A stretch of DNA of 64,000 nucleotides from a virus, in the IMG/VR virus record IMGVR_UViG_3300017991_000062, positions 49,078 to 113,077 of that record, one strand, 5' to 3'. The notes under the pieces were generated by a model. That model did not search any database and was not told the origin of the DNA. It was given only the letters and a program-made list of their open reading frames with translations. Both the position numbers and the translations under genes were made by a program. The first letter of the stretch is position 1, and each line of letters starts with the position of its first letter. This document shows positions 9,428-16,996 of the stretch, piece after piece.

Positions 9428-9619
9428 GTGCCTGCACCGATCCTGAAGTACTTCGAGTTCGAGCACCTGCCTCCTGACCTCCAGGCGTTCAGCAAGCCCC
9501 TTGGCGAGCTGGCGCACAAGCTGGACGCGGACCTGCCCGACTGCGCCGAGAAGTCGGCCGGACTGCGCAAGCTCCTGGAGGCCAAGGACTGCTTCGTGAG
9601 GGCGGCCCTGGACAAGTAG
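9428..9619 (+). CDS. 63-aa helical protein, possible Acb2/Tad1-type hairpin
   Basis: GTG start. The sequence contains FEFEHLPPDLQAFSKP, then LAHKLDADLP and EKSAGLRKLLEAKDCFVRAAL. Small phage proteins with the pattern H-L-P-x-L-Q ... LRKLLEAKD are common. The spacing of the helix-turn-helix hairpin recalls Acb2-like cyclic-nucleotide sponges (LA...LP...E....LxxLEEA). That link is my reading of a pattern, not a proven homology. It sits between the holin-like and spanin-like genes, where accessory counter-defence genes are plausible. Confidence 0.6.
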   Translation: MPAPILKYFEFEHLPPDLQAFSKPLGELAHKLDADLPDCAEKSAGLRKLLEAKDCFVRAALDK

Positions 9620-9646
9620 CTCCAGCGCCAGGCCGCAGGAGGGGAC

Positions 9647-10003
9647 ATGCTCAAGGCCCGACTCACCAACCTCATCCTCCGTGCGAAAACCGGCGGCTGG
9701 AAGGTGTGGCTCGTCCTGGCCCTGGTGCTCGCCGGGGTGGCCCTCGTGCTGAAGCTGGTCTTGACCCCGCGCCCCAAGGGCGGCAGCGGTGGCGCCCCAG
9801 GCGAGCGGGCCACCGACGAGGCCCAGGAGGCGGCCGGCCGGCTGGAGGTTCACATCAAGGCCACCCGCGACCGCATCCGGCAGGCCGAGGCCGAGCTGGA
9901 GTCCCGGCGGGAGGAGCTGGACGAGATCAAGGCCGAGCCCGACAAGGCCGAGAAGCTGCGCAGGCTGGCCGAGCTGTCCAACCGGCAGGCTAGGCGCCCG
10001 TAG
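9647..10003 (+). CDS. Inner-membrane spanin-like protein (Rz-like candidate)
   Basis: 118 residues. One N-terminal membrane helix (about 19-41, WKVWLVLALVLAGVALVLKL) is followed by a Gly/Pro linker and a long charged coiled coil (about 58-110). This is the architecture of i-spanins, which span the periplasm and connect to an outer-membrane lipoprotein. The next gene encodes a lipoprotein, as expected for a two-component spanin. Both imply a Gram-negative-type envelope. The assignment rests on topology and position. Confidence 0.58.
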   Translation: MLKARLTNLILRAKTGGWKVWLVLALVLAGVALVLKLVLTPRPKGGSGGAPGERATDEAQEAAGRLEVHIKATRDRIRQAEAELESRREELDEIKAEPDKAEKLRRLAELSNRQARRP

Positions 10004-10014
10004 GAGGCCGAACG

Positions 10015-10551
10015 ATGCTCCGGAGGCCCAAGGACCCCCGTTTGGCCCCGTTCGTGCTCCTGGCGGCGGCCTGGGCAGCCCTGTCGGTGCTTCCAGCCGG
10101 CTGCGCAGGGGCGGATCGCACCCCACGGTCTGCCGATGCACTGCGCATCGGTTCAGGTGTCCGCGTGGAGCTGGCCAGCCTGCCCGAGTTCCAACTGCCG
10201 GCCGACCCCGAGCCCGTGCCCGACGCGACCCCTCCGAACGAGGCCCTGGGCCAGGGGAGCCCGGCGCCATTCGACGGCATCCTGGTCACGGCCGAGTGGA
10301 TGACGTGGCACCACGAAGTCGTCCTCCAGCGCGACGAGCTGAAGGTGAAGGCCGCGGCCTGGGCCGACCTGATACCGAAGCTCCACGGCGAATGCCTCGA
10401 CGGGCTGGCCAGGACCGCAGCGGCGGCCGAGCTGAAGTGGTGGGAAGACCCGGCCCTGAACAGGTGGGCCGGCTTCCTGCTCGGTGTCGGGCTCACCATC
10501 GGCGGCATCTTCGCGGCCGACGCTATCGACGACCAGGTCGAGAAGCCGTAG
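10015..10551 (+). CDS. Lipoprotein, o-spanin-like candidate
   Basis: 178 residues with a type II signal peptide. A hydrophobic core at 10-28 is followed by the lipobox LPAGC at about 26-30. A Pro-rich region follows (LPADPEPVPDATPP). Near the C-terminus is a second hydrophobic stretch (AGFLLGVGLTIGGIFAADAI), unusual for an o-spanin. It pairs with the upstream i-spanin-like gene. Alternatives are an unrelated envelope lipoprotein or a superinfection-exclusion protein. Confidence 0.55.
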   Translation: MLRRPKDPRLAPFVLLAAAWAALSVLPAGCAGADRTPRSADALRIGSGVRVELASLPEFQLPADPEPVPDATPPNEALGQGSPAPFDGILVTAEWMTWHHEVVLQRDELKVKAAAWADLIPKLHGECLDGLARTAAAAELKWWEDPALNRWAGFLLGVGLTIGGIFAADAIDDQVEKP

Positions 10552-10573
10552 ACCCGACCCCTCGCCCGATCCA

Positions 10574-10580
10574 GAACTGT
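10574..10580 (+). promoter_or_regulatory. GAACTGT motif, copy 1
   Basis: GATCCAGAACTGT lies in the gap before the helicase gene, 35 bp upstream of its GTG. It is one of six intergenic copies of the same motif in the window. Confidence 0.4.
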
Positions 10581-10615
10581 TGCTCACGGGCTACGCCCGG
10601 GGAGGAGGGTTCGCC

Positions 10616-12082
10616 GTGATCGTGTTGCGAGTGGGCGATAACAAGACCGTCATCGAGGGCGCGGACAAACCGACGATCAAGCTGCTCGACCAGCGCACCT
10701 CATACCGCGTCGAGGGCTTCCAGTTCAGCAGCGGCTTCCGTAACCGGAGCTGGGACGGCAAGGTGCACACCCTGCGCTATTCCGCGACCTACGGGCTGCG
10801 GCTCTACACCGGGCTCGTCCCGGTGGTGACGCAGTACCTCCGCAACCTGGGTCACGAGGTCGTGGTGCACGACGAGCGCCGCGGCTTCACCCGGCGCTTT
10901 ACGGTGGGCTGGTACTCCGACATGGAGCTGCGCGACTACCAGAAGGACGTCATCGAGGACGCCCTGTCGGAGAGCGTGACGTTGCCAGGCCGCGGGATGC
11001 TGTCGATGGCGGTGCGCTCGGGCAAGACCGTCACCGCGGCCGGGCTCATCCACCGCACCGGGGCTCGGACCCTGTTCATCGTCAACCAGGAACGGCAGCT
11101 CACCCAGACGGTGAAGCTGTTCCGGTCCATCTTCAAGCGCGACCGGGTGGGGCAGGTGGGCGGCGGCCAGCGACAGCTCGGACGCCCCGTCACCGTGGCG
11201 ATGGTGCAGACGCTCTTCCGGCGCCGGAAGACGGCCGAGATCCGCGAGTTGATGAAGTCGGTCGACATGCTGTTCGTGGACGAGTGCCACCACCTGCGCT
11301 CGGCCGAGACCTGGAAGCGGCTGGTGCTGATGTGCGATGCCTACTACAAGTTCGGCCTGTCGGCGACCATCTACCTGTCGCACAAGAAGGACGATAACAA
11401 GAAGGGCGCGGTGTGGCTCCACGCCCTGACCGGCCCGCTGCTCAAGACGGTCAGCACGCGCACCCTCATCGGCCGCGGTGTGCTGGTGCCGGCAACCATC
11501 CGCTTCATCCGGGTCAACGGGCCCGAGGTGGCCGGCTCCGACTGGCACCTGCTGAAGCGCGAGGGCATCATCGACCACCGGCAGCGGAACAAGCTCGCGG
11601 CCCTCACCGCTGCGAAGCGGCTGCGGCGCGGCCGGCGCGTGCTGGTCATCGCGCACGAGATCCGGCACATGAACAACCTGGAGGAGGAGCTGTCGAAGGC
11701 CGGTGTCGAGAGCGACCAGATCGCACGGGTCGAAGGCAAGACCAGCCCTGGCCGACGCGACGACCTCATCGGCGACTTCACCAGTGGCCGGAAGCCGCTC
11801 CTGCTCGGCAACGTGTTCAAGGAGGCGGTCGACATCCCGGCCATCGAAGACGTCATCGTCTGCGAGGGTGGCAAGGATCGGAAGGCGGCCATCCAGCGGC
11901 TCCGCAACCTGACGCCCGGCCGTGGCAAGGCCCGGCGCGTGTACCTCTACGACTTCGCCGACATGCACAACCGCATCCTCGCAGCGCACAGCGCGTCCAG
12001 GCTGGCCGCGTACCGCGCCGAGGGCTGTTTCGACTTCGGGGTGGTGGACCACCGCAAGCGGAGGCGACCGCGTAGGGCTTGA
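10616..12082 (+). CDS. SF2 DNA/RNA helicase, UvsW-like
   Basis: The GTG at 10616 is chosen because GGAGGAGGG ends 6 bp upstream; the frame is open further back but lacks a better start. 488 residues. Motif I is MAVRSGKT (near residue 128), motif II is DECH (VDECHHL), motif III is SAT (GLSATIY), and motifs V/VI lie near LLLGNVFKEAVDIP and AIQRLRNLTPGRG. The N-terminal ~100 residues (YRVEGFQFSSGFRNRSWDG) resemble the small N-terminal domain of T4 UvsW. Known role of UvsW: branch migration and unwinding of R-loops and recombination intermediates, controlling the switch from origin- to recombination-driven replication. It lies just upstream of the initiator gene. Confidence 0.85.
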   Translation: MIVLRVGDNKTVIEGADKPTIKLLDQRTSYRVEGFQFSSGFRNRSWDGKVHTLRYSATYGLRLYTGLVPVVTQYLRNLGHEVVVHDERRGFTRRFTVGWYSDMELRDYQKDVIEDALSESVTLPGRGMLSMAVRSGKTVTAAGLIHRTGARTLFIVNQERQLTQTVKLFRSIFKRDRVGQVGGGQRQLGRPVTVAMVQTLFRRRKTAEIRELMKSVDMLFVDECHHLRSAETWKRLVLMCDAYYKFGLSATIYLSHKKDDNKKGAVWLHALTGPLLKTVSTRTLIGRGVLVPATIRFIRVNGPEVAGSDWHLLKREGIIDHRQRNKLAALTAAKRLRRGRRVLVIAHEIRHMNNLEEELSKAGVESDQIARVEGKTSPGRRDDLIGDFTSGRKPLLLGNVFKEAVDIPAIEDVIVCEGGKDRKAAIQRLRNLTPGRGKARRVYLYDFADMHNRILAAHSASRLAAYRAEGCFDFGVVDHRKRRRPRRA

Positions 12083-12107
12083 CCGAGGTGCTGATGTGTC
12101 CTATGGT
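12079..12107 (+). promoter_or_regulatory. Sigma70-like promoter for the initiator gene
   Basis: TTGACC (12079-12084), a 17-bp spacer and TATGGT (12102-12107). The -35 overlaps the helicase stop. The sequence before the -10 (CTGATGTGTCC) closely matches that of the promoter at 18062 (CTGACCTGTCC). The predicted transcript start is about 65 bp before the ATG at 12182. Confidence 0.55.
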
Positions 12108-12181
12108 GCCACCCCTGCGCTCCGCTCCCTCCCAACTGCACAGGGCGGCGGGGATTGCAGGTTCGAGAGGGACGTGGTGAA

Positions 12182-13648
12182 ATGAAGGCGCGACGGCGTG
12201 ATCCGGTTCGGGTAGGAGCCGGGAGCGGGGAACCCAGGTCGGCACGGCGGCGGCCTGGTCGCAGCGTCCCAACCCGCTCCCGTCCTGTGCAGCCCGACAC
12301 CGACACGCATCCCCCTGACCCCCGTGCTGGTCGCCAGGCCAGCACGGGGGTCGTCCTCCCACCCCAATTCTCCGACCGCACCTGCCAACATCTACTCGAC
12401 AAGCTGCTTGAGGTGACCGCCGCACCTCTCGCGGCTCTCGTCGCGGGCTCGGGCCACTACGCCGGGTCACGGCCGGCCCAGGTGCTCCGACACGCTATCG
12501 AGTCAGCCTTCGCTGGTCGGCCGGTGAACCGTGCCGACCTGGTGCGCGACCTGGGGCTCACTCTCGACAAGGTGCGGGCCGACCGCGACAGGCTGATGAA
12601 CCTGGGGGTTGACCTGCGCTTCCGCCGCGGCACCCGGCACGACTTCCGCATCGTCATCGACACGCAGCGAGCAGTCCGACCCCTGCGAAAATATGCCAGG
12701 AAGAACCCGGACTTGGATGGCCTTTGTGGGGTTTTCCCGGAGCCGGACCCCACAAAGGTCACGCAACCCCTTGATATTACTGGCACCGACCCCACAAAGG
12801 ACCGGCCGCCCAAGTCGAGACCCCACAAAGGCGGCAGGCGCAGCGAGCCCAAGAACCCCACAAAGGGAAAGCAACGTCACAGAAAGACTGGCAAAAAGAA
12901 GCGGACCAAGGCCGGCTCCGCACCCTGCACAGATGCAAGCGTACCCCCGCGCGTAATAGCTACTAGCTACAAAGGGGGTAAGGCTGGTGCTGTGCCCCGT
13001 CCTTGCTCCGCTACGCTCCGCAAGGACGGGGCCGGTCGCGCTGCGACCGCCGGCTCCCGGTCAGCGATTGCCGACCCCGACGAGATGCAAAGGCTGCTCA
13101 CACTCGCCCGGCCCACCGGCTCTGACCTCACCCGGCGTCGGACCCTGGTGCGGGCGCTCTCGGCTCGGTTCAACCTCGCCTATCGAAAGGCGTGGCGGGC
13201 GGCCTACGGAAAGCGGCCGGCCCAGGACTACTCGAAGGCGTTCGAGGAGGTCGCTGTCTGGTGCGCGGTCGAGGGCATCGAGCCGGCCGAGTATATCAAG
13301 GTCAGCAGTGAGACGGCGAAGCGCTTCGCCAACTGGAAGCTCATCCCGGCGTCGGTGCTCGCGTCGGTCAAGACCCGCGATAGGTACGTCGAGGAGGTGG
13401 CCACGCGCAAGCGGGCCAGGTCGAAGCACGCGGGCTTCAGCTACGACTACGATCTAGACGTCGGCGACCTGAAACGACGGCTTGTGGGGGCGAAGCTGCC
13501 AGGCGCCCGCGAGCTGGACGAGAAGACCCTCCACCGTATCGAACGGCTCTGCAAACACGGGCTCGACGGGCGGCTGCCCGTGATGTCGCGCAAGCTGGAA
13601 CCGTTTGTGAGGTGGGCACTGGACCACGTATATCGGAAGCGGAGGTGA
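12182..13648 (+). CDS. Replication initiator (lambda O-like organisation) containing the origin
   Basis: 488 residues from ATG 12182. Residues ~1-60 are Arg/Pro-rich and unordered. About 65-165 look like a winged-helix DNA-binding domain (NRADLVRDLGLTLDKVRADRDRL). About 175-300 form a low-complexity Lys/Pro linker whose DNA carries five iterons and a perfect hairpin. About 300-488 is a second helical domain. The next gene is a DnaC-like loader and then a DnaB-like helicase, as in lambda O-P, so an initiator role is inferred from context and the internal iterons. A 14-bp hairpin at 12317-12352 lies in the N-terminal coding part; a later start (GTG 12413) lacks a ribosome binding site. Confidence 0.72.
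   Translation: MKARRRDPVRVGAGSGEPRSARRRPGRSVPTRSRPVQPDTDTHPPDPRAGRQASTGVVLPPQFSDRTCQHLLDKLLEVTAAPLAALVAGSGHYAGSRPAQVLRHAIESAFAGRPVNRADLVRDLGLTLDKVRADRDRLMNLGVDLRFRRGTRHDFRIVIDTQRAVRPLRKYARKNPDLDGLCGVFPEPDPTKVTQPLDITGTDPTKDRPPKSRPHKGGRRSEPKNPTKGKQRHRKTGKKKRTKAGSAPCTDASVPPRVIATSYKGGKAGAVPRPCSATLRKDGAGRAATAGSRSAIADPDEMQRLLTLARPTGSDLTRRRTLVRALSARFNLAYRKAWRAAYGKRPAQDYSKAFEEVAVWCAVEGIEPAEYIKVSSETAKRFANWKLIPASVLASVKTRDRYVEEVATRKRARSKHAGFSYDYDLDVGDLKRRLVGAKLPGARELDEKTLHRIERLCKHGLDGRLPVMSRKLEPFVRWALDHVYRKRR
12317..12352 (+). repeat. Perfect 14-bp inverted repeat, 8-nt loop
   Basis: Arms GACCCCCGTGCTGG (12317-12330) and CCAGCACGGGGGTC (12339-12352). It lies about 200 nt after the predicted transcript start, inside the 5' part of the initiator gene. 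No U-run follows, so it is a candidate attenuator or protein site rather than a classic terminator. Confidence 0.75.
12721..12866 (+). repeat. Iteron array inside the initiator gene (candidate replication origin)
   Basis: The 12-mer ACCCCACAAAGG occurs directly at 12747-12758, 12789-12800, 12820-12831 and 12855-12866, and inverted at 12721-12732. Start-to-start spacings of the direct copies are 42, 31 and 35 bp. An AT-richer patch (TTGATATTACTGG, from 12771) lies within the array, and A-rich sequence follows it. Iterons inside the initiator's own linker are the lambda O arrangement. The identical 12-mer recurs four times at 61543-61646. Confidence 0.85.
12994..13032 (+). repeat. Perfect 13-bp inverted repeat beside the iterons
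   Basis: Arms GCCCCGTCCTTGC (12994-13006) and GCAAGGACGGGGC (13020-13032) with a 13-nt loop. It lies 128 bp downstream of the last iteron and inside the linker coding region. It could be a single-strand initiation or primosome site, an initiator operator, or an mRNA stem. Confidence 0.75.
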
Positions 13649-13652
13649 GGCG

Positions 13653-14432
13653 GTGCTGAACCTGACCAGGGCCGCGGAGGAGGCCGAGCAGATGAGGGAG
13701 CGGGTGGTCGACGCCTGCGACCTCTGCGGCGGCCAGGGTGCCACCGTGCCTGACGAGGACGACATCGACCCCGACACGATGGAGCCGCGTGTCGTGCCCT
13801 GCACCTGCTACCTGGAGGCCGTGCGGCAGGTGCGGCTCATCGAGGGCAACGTGCCCCGGGAGTTCAGGGAGGAGGCCGAGGCCACATTCAAGGCGTTCGC
13901 GGAGGGGCCGAACGAAGTCGTGGCCGAGCTGCTCTCGGAGTACGTGAACCGGATGGAGGCGGCCCGGCGTCACGGCCTGGGCTTCTTCTTCTACGGCGAG
14001 AACGGGGTCGGGAAGACGCTGTGCGCGACGTGGCTCCTGTCGCAGGCCGTGCGCAAGGGGCTGTCGGTGTTCTACGTCACTGCCGACGAGTGGCTCGAAG
14101 GCGTCCGTGCCGGCTTCCGCGACGAGGAGCTGGTGGAGTGGATGAGGTTGCAGACCGAGGCCGACCTGTTCGTGCTGGACGAGCTAGGCAAGGAGCACCG
14201 TGCGGCCGGCAGCACCTTCGCGCCGGCCGAGTTCGACAAGCTCATCCGGGGTCGGGCCAGCGCACTCAAGCCGACCGTGGTGGTGAGCAACATCCAGGAC
14301 CGTGACCAGGTGCGCGAGGACCTCGGCAGTTCGCTCACCTCGATCCTGTCTGGGCGTCGGTTCCGGTGGGTCGAGTTTGAGCCTGGCGACTTCCGAGGCG
14401 CCGTGACCTGGGAGGAGCTGTTGAATGAGTAG
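13653..14432 (+). CDS. DnaC-like helicase loader (AAA+ ATPase)
   Basis: 259 residues from GTG with GGAGG upstream. An N-terminal Cys cluster (CDLCGGQG and PCTCY, about 22-52) probably binds zinc. Walker A is GENGVGKT (near 118), Walker B is LFVLDELGKE (near 170), and the sensor-1 region is VVVSNIQDRDQ. This is the DnaC/IstB family pattern. Known role: delivers the hexameric helicase to origin DNA opened by the initiator. It sits between the initiator and helicase genes, which makes the role convincing. Confidence 0.85.
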   Translation: MLNLTRAAEEAEQMRERVVDACDLCGGQGATVPDEDDIDPDTMEPRVVPCTCYLEAVRQVRLIEGNVPREFREEAEATFKAFAEGPNEVVAELLSEYVNRMEAARRHGLGFFFYGENGVGKTLCATWLLSQAVRKGLSVFYVTADEWLEGVRAGFRDEELVEWMRLQTEADLFVLDELGKEHRAAGSTFAPAEFDKLIRGRASALKPTVVVSNIQDRDQVREDLGSSLTSILSGRRFRWVEFEPGDFRGAVTWEELLNE

Positions 14433-14646
14433 CCGACGCGACTGCGGCAACTGCGCCTTCGGGCCGGCGATCCGGTGGGTGTGCCCACACTGCGGCATCT
14501 GCCAAACCGAGAGCCGGCATGGCCGTCCACCTCCGTACTGGGCCAAGACGATGACGCGCGAGCTGGCGGCGCGTTCTGGCTGTGGTGCCTGCACCGGCTT
14601 CGGTGACTGTGCAGCGATGCAGAGGGCGGGGGTCGAGCGTGGCTAG
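14425..14646 (+). CDS. Small Cys-rich protein (73 aa)
   Basis: ATG at 14425 overlaps the loader stop by 8 bp. It contains CGNCAF, CPHCGICQ and CGACTGFGDC, eight Cys in all, suggesting one or two zinc sites. Its end overlaps the helicase start by 8 bp, so it is translated as part of this replication operon. No known family recognised. Confidence 0.65.
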   Translation: MSSRRDCGNCAFGPAIRWVCPHCGICQTESRHGRPPPYWAKTMTRELAARSGCGACTGFGDCAAMQRAGVERG

Positions 14647-16003
14647 CGTGAAGAAGTTCGATGCTGATATGGAGCGCGCCGTGCTCGCCCGGTGCCTCTC
14701 CGACCTGACGTTCCTGCGCGAGGCTGTCGGCGTGGCCGCGGCTCACGACTTCAGCTCGAAGCCTCTCGGGTGGGTGTTCGGCGAGATGAAGCGCCACTAT
14801 GAGCGGCGGCGCGAGCTGATGTCGGGGCGCACCCTGGTCGGCCGGCTCAAGGCTACGATCAAGGATGCCGACGCTCGCGAGGCGCACGTCCGTTCCATCC
14901 GTGAGGTGCTCGCTGCCGACTCCGCTGATGCCGGTGCTGCCCTGGACCTGCTGACCGACTTCGTTCGCTTCCAGCGCCTTCACGCAACCGGCGCGGCCCT
15001 GGTCGAGAAGCTGGAGGCCGGTGACCTGGAGGCGGCCGAGGCCGCCGTCGCTCGGCAGTACCGGCAACGGGTGGGCGGTCCCGACTACGACCGCCTCGAC
15101 TGGTGGGGAACCTTCGATGAGCGGCAGTCCACCACCCTCGCGGAGATCAAGGCGGGGAAGCGGCTGTCGATCCGCACCGGCATCAGGAAGCTCGACAAGG
15201 TCATCCTCGGGCAGCACGTCGGCGAGCTTGGGATGCTGCTCGGCACCACCGGCAAGGGGAAGACGATCTTCCTGCTCAACTTCACCGTGGCGGCTGCGCT
15301 CCAGGGCTTCGGCGGTATCTTCTTCGCGCTGGAGATGCCGGCCCGGCAGGTGTGCCGGCGCCTGGACGCCCGCATCCTCAAGACGCCCTACACCCGGTTC
15401 CGCAGCCTGGACTTCGATGAGCGCGAGTGGAAGTCGCTGCGGAAGATGATGGTGCGGCGCAAGCGTTCCTTCGAGGGGATGATTGATGTGGTGTCGGTGC
15501 CCGTGGCCAAGTGCACCACGTCGCTCCTGGAGGAGGTGATTGAGGAGCGCCGCGCTGACGGCCTGCCGGTCGACTTCGTGATGTTCGACAGCCTCGACCA
15601 TGTCCGGCCCGAGACCAGGCGCCGCACCGAGAGCAAGCGCATCGAGGCGAGCGACGTGTACTGGTGGGCCAAGGGCCTCGCGATGGGCAGCGGCGACACC
15701 CCAGGCTTCGCGAGCTGGACCACCTGCCACGCTGGTCGGGAGTGGCGCTACCGCATCGCCACCCCGGAGGCTGCGAGTGAAGCCTACGACAAGAGCCGTA
15801 TCTGCGACGACGTGGTCAGCATCAACCAGTCGCGGGCCGAGGAGAAGGTTGGGCTGATGACAGCCTACCTCGCCAAGTACCGCGAAGGCCCGAGCTGGAT
15901 TAAGATCCCGCTGTCCACGAACTACCAACTGATGACGTACCGCGAGCTTCGGGAAGCCGAGCGTGCTGCCATCGCTGGCGAGGAGGAGGAAGACGATGAA
16001 TAG
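14639..16003 (+). CDS. Replicative DNA helicase, DnaB-like
   Basis: 454 residues. GTG 14639 is preferred (GGGCGGGGG upstream); GTG 14648 is an alternative. A short N-terminal helical domain (about 1-120) precedes a RecA-fold C-terminal domain: Walker A GTTGKGKT (near 200), FFALEMPARQVCRRL, and an acidic Walker B-like strand VDFVMFDSLDH (near 305). The C-terminus is acidic. Family role: 5'-3' hexameric helicase at the fork. It differs from host DnaB at the otherwise conserved primase-contact region, and the phage encodes its own primase downstream. Confidence 0.85.
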   Translation: MASVKKFDADMERAVLARCLSDLTFLREAVGVAAAHDFSSKPLGWVFGEMKRHYERRRELMSGRTLVGRLKATIKDADAREAHVRSIREVLAADSADAGAALDLLTDFVRFQRLHATGAALVEKLEAGDLEAAEAAVARQYRQRVGGPDYDRLDWWGTFDERQSTTLAEIKAGKRLSIRTGIRKLDKVILGQHVGELGMLLGTTGKGKTIFLLNFTVAAALQGFGGIFFALEMPARQVCRRLDARILKTPYTRFRSLDFDEREWKSLRKMMVRRKRSFEGMIDVVSVPVAKCTTSLLEEVIEERRADGLPVDFVMFDSLDHVRPETRRRTESKRIEASDVYWWAKGLAMGSGDTPGFASWTTCHAGREWRYRIATPEAASEAYDKSRICDDVVSINQSRAEEKVGLMTAYLAKYREGPSWIKIPLSTNYQLMTYRELREAERAAIAGEEEEDDE

Positions 16004-16169
16004 CTGGACCTGGAAGCATGTCGTGACGATGTTGATCGTGGCCGGGTTGCTCGGGTGGTTCATGTTCAACGCTCGTGCCTGCGACACGACTAACCGCAAG
16101 ACGAGTGCCGACAAGGAAGTTCGGTTGGAAGAGATCCGGCACGGGTGTCGGGCAGGGAGGCCGCATTGA
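15996..16169 (+). CDS. 57-aa single-pass membrane protein
   Basis: ATG overlaps the helicase stop by 8 bp. Residues about 8-23 are hydrophobic (VVTMLIVAGLLGWFMF), with a charged C-terminal half (RKTSADKEVRLEEIRHG). No family recognised. Its place inside the replication operon suggests an accessory or membrane-anchoring role, but nothing proves it. Confidence 0.6.
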   Translation: MNSWTWKHVVTMLIVAGLLGWFMFNARACDTTNRKTSADKEVRLEEIRHGCRAGRPH

Positions 16170-16372
16170 GCCCGCTGGCGCCTGGCGACGGAGTGTCGCT
16201 CGCCGACCAGCCTTGCGAGCTGGCCAGCGACGGCCCTGGTGACTGGTCCTGCTATGCGGAGCGCAAGTTCTTCGACTCGGAGTATGAGCGCTGTGGGCCT
16301 TGCCAAGCGCGGGCCGACCTGGGCTTCGAGAGCGAGCTGGACTACGCGGAAAGGAGCGGGAGCGATGGCTGA
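16166..16372 (+). CDS. Small acidic protein (68 aa)
   Basis: TTG 16166 is chosen because GGGAGG lies 4 bp upstream and it overlaps the previous stop; an upstream GTG at 16145 is possible. It has four Cys (PCELAS, WSCYAE, RCGPCQ) and many acidic residues. Function unknown. Next gene overlaps by 8 bp. Confidence 0.5.
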   Translation: MSPLAPGDGVSLADQPCELASDGPGDWSCYAERKFFDSEYERCGPCQARADLGFESELDYAERSGSDG

Positions 16373-16757
16373 TGACCTGTGCGACACCTGTGGAGGCTGC
16401 GGCGATGTTCCTGGCATGGGGCATCGGGTGAGCTGTGACGACTGCGGCGGCACCGGGAAGAAGGGCGGGACGCCCGACACCTGGGTCATCCCCAGGTTCA
16501 CCCCCATCGCGCCGGGCACGAAGCCTGACTTCCCCGTGCCGATGGACGAGTACCCGCGGCTCGCCGTGGGCACCGTGCTCGTCTCGAACGGCATGGTCTT
16601 CAAGGTGGCCGCGGTGAAGGAGGACGGGGGCATGGTCAGCGCCCACTTCTGCGGCATGACCCAGTCCTGGGTGAAGAAGATGCGGCAGAAGTACGGCTCG
16701 CAACGCAAGCGCCGGGCTGAAATGGTCGCCAGGCGCCACAAGGGCGGGAAGCGCTGA
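16365..16757 (+). CDS. DnaJ-type zinc finger protein (130 aa)
   Basis: Start ATG 16365 after AGGAGCGGG. Residues ~4-30 contain CDTCGGCG and CDDCGGTGKKGG, the CxxCxGxG repeats of the DnaJ zinc-binding domain without any J domain. The rest (VGTVLVSNGMVFKVAAVKEDG) is beta-rich and the tail is basic. Stand-alone DnaJ-like fingers are common in phages and probably bind nucleic acid or partner proteins. Confidence 0.65.
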   Translation: MADDLCDTCGGCGDVPGMGHRVSCDDCGGTGKKGGTPDTWVIPRFTPIAPGTKPDFPVPMDEYPRLAVGTVLVSNGMVFKVAAVKEDGGMVSAHFCGMTQSWVKKMRQKYGSQRKRRAEMVARRHKGGKR

Positions 16758-16996
16758 TGAAGGTGACCGTGAGCTACGCCTGCGACGCTTGCGGCCAGCC
16801 GTGGCCGACCAATGATGAGGCGTTCGCGTTTGCGGAGCTTGCGGTGAGCGGTGAGCCCTATCTCTGCCACGTCTGCGGGCGGCCGATGCGATATGGCTCG
16901 TGCGCTACCTGTGCCGACACCACCTGCGGATTCCAGGGCACCGGCAGCGGTGTCGAGGAGTACACGTGCTGGAAGGAGTCTCCGGGTGAGGATTGA
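16757..16996 (+). CDS. Small zinc-binding protein (79 aa)
   Basis: TGATG overlap with the previous gene. Pairs CDACGQ (9-12), CHVCGRP, CATCADTTCG and a final Cys give two likely zinc sites. The next gene (primase) starts 11 bp inside its end. No specific function seen. Confidence 0.62.
   Translation: MKVTVSYACDACGQPWPTNDEAFAFAELAVSGEPYLCHVCGRPMRYGSCATCADTTCGFQGTGSGVEEYTCWKESPGED

Noticed and set aside
12150-12180. GGTTCGAG resembling a tRNA T-loop
   Set aside because: The flanking bases do not form the T-stem, and no acceptor, D or anticodon arms fit.
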